DNA of 64,000 nucleotides from contig JARGSG010000088.1 in NCBI GenBank assembly GCA_030374805.1, positions 186,001 to 250,000 on the forward strand, read 5' to 3'. The stretch is from Gracilaria gracilis (Eukaryota; Rhodophyta; Florideophyceae; Gracilariales; Gracilariaceae). Both the position numbers and the translations under genes were made by a program. Of the stretch, positions 63,704 through 64,000 are shown one piece after another (position 1 is the stretch's first letter; every line of letters begins with the position of its first letter). The notes beneath the pieces were generated by a model that made no database searches, was not told the DNA's origin, and saw only the letters and a list, made by a program, of their open reading frames with translations.

Positions 63704-64000
63704 AACAGCCGTTCCATAATACTTCGCGTATATGTTTGCAATCACCAAGTTCCGTATCCCTCGAGTGTCGCCGCTTTCCCTGACACCTCTTTTCGGGTTC
63801 AAGTGCATCCCAGGCATCTTGCACATCTCCCTGTCGTGTTGAAAGAACCTGGTTCGTGCTGTATCGTTACTATCCTCTCCCGCCCGCTCCCGTCTCCCTC
63901 ACACTTTCATATCCCGTCGGCAGTTATCCCCCGCCCACTGCAGTCTCCCGTGCGCTGTTTCCTCCCCTCTGCTGCCATCTCCCGTCCGCTCCGGAAATTC
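63704..64000. other. Right edge, C/T-rich, no gene seen
   Basis: The last 150 bp are pyrimidine-rich with imperfect CCCGTCCGCTCC/CCCGCCCACTGC-like units. A frame on the minus strand is a composition artefact together with the palindrome sequence. Confidence 0.4.

Overview
The window is nuclear DNA from a eukaryote, most likely a red alga and probably a multicellular florideophyte. The lineage is an inference. The evidence is a nuclear gene for a plastid DUF3593/Ycf49-type membrane protein, large genes that are mostly uninterrupted, a few short GT-AG introns, and degenerate MULE and PIF/Harbinger DNA transposons. No operon-like packing, ribosomal RNA or convincing tRNA gene was seen.

Positions 1-45,000 carry the host genes. 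In order they are: the tail of a protein kinase (2-298, +); a C-terminal-motor kinesin-14 (1418-3991, -); a secreted AA15-type copper monooxygenase (8157-9422, +); an XRN2/Rat1 exoribonuclease (10839-14255, -), head-to-head with a THADA/Trm732 tRNA-modification cofactor (14882-21034, +); the plastid protein (21094-22314, -); a decayed double NUDIX-APH locus (23291-26099, -) next to an ABCB remnant (+), bracketed by two direct repeats; a class IIA HAD hydrolase (27172-28383, -), head-to-head with a SKI2 helicase (28782-32198, +); a HAD-like protein (33682-34473, +); the nucleoporin Aladin (36485-37966, +); a membrane-anchored GH5 glycosidase (38126-39664, -); SMUG1 with one 79-bp intron (41520-42501, -); and a small four-exon coiled-coil gene (42772-43337, +) that can only be found by splicing. 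These are independent housekeeping genes: RNA decay and tRNA modification (XRN2, SKI2, THADA), DNA repair (SMUG1), spindle (kinesin), nuclear pore (Aladin), and wall or polysaccharide chemistry (AA15, GH5).

Positions 46,000-64,000 are a graveyard of mobile and mobile-like DNA. A 6.75-kb MULE (46187-52936) is bounded exactly: about 200-bp terminal inverted repeats and a 10-bp target duplication. It carries a broken MURA-type transposase and a broken Ulp1-like protease. A 141-bp MITE-like element follows, then a PIF/Harbinger-like pair of a Myb-like ORF and a HARBI1-like transposase, both broken. At 56.6-62.9 kb is a block of unfamiliar genes, each with only one or a few in-frame stops. It includes a very long frame combining a ParB/sulfiredoxin-like motif with a C-terminal 2-oxoglutarate dioxygenase-like domain. 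At 63.3-63.7 kb there are three related palindromes, one perfect over 66 bp with no spacer.

Two genes (AA15 and the HAD-like gene) share an unusual upstream layout: a CpG/GCGC-dense island followed by a long pyrimidine-rich leader.
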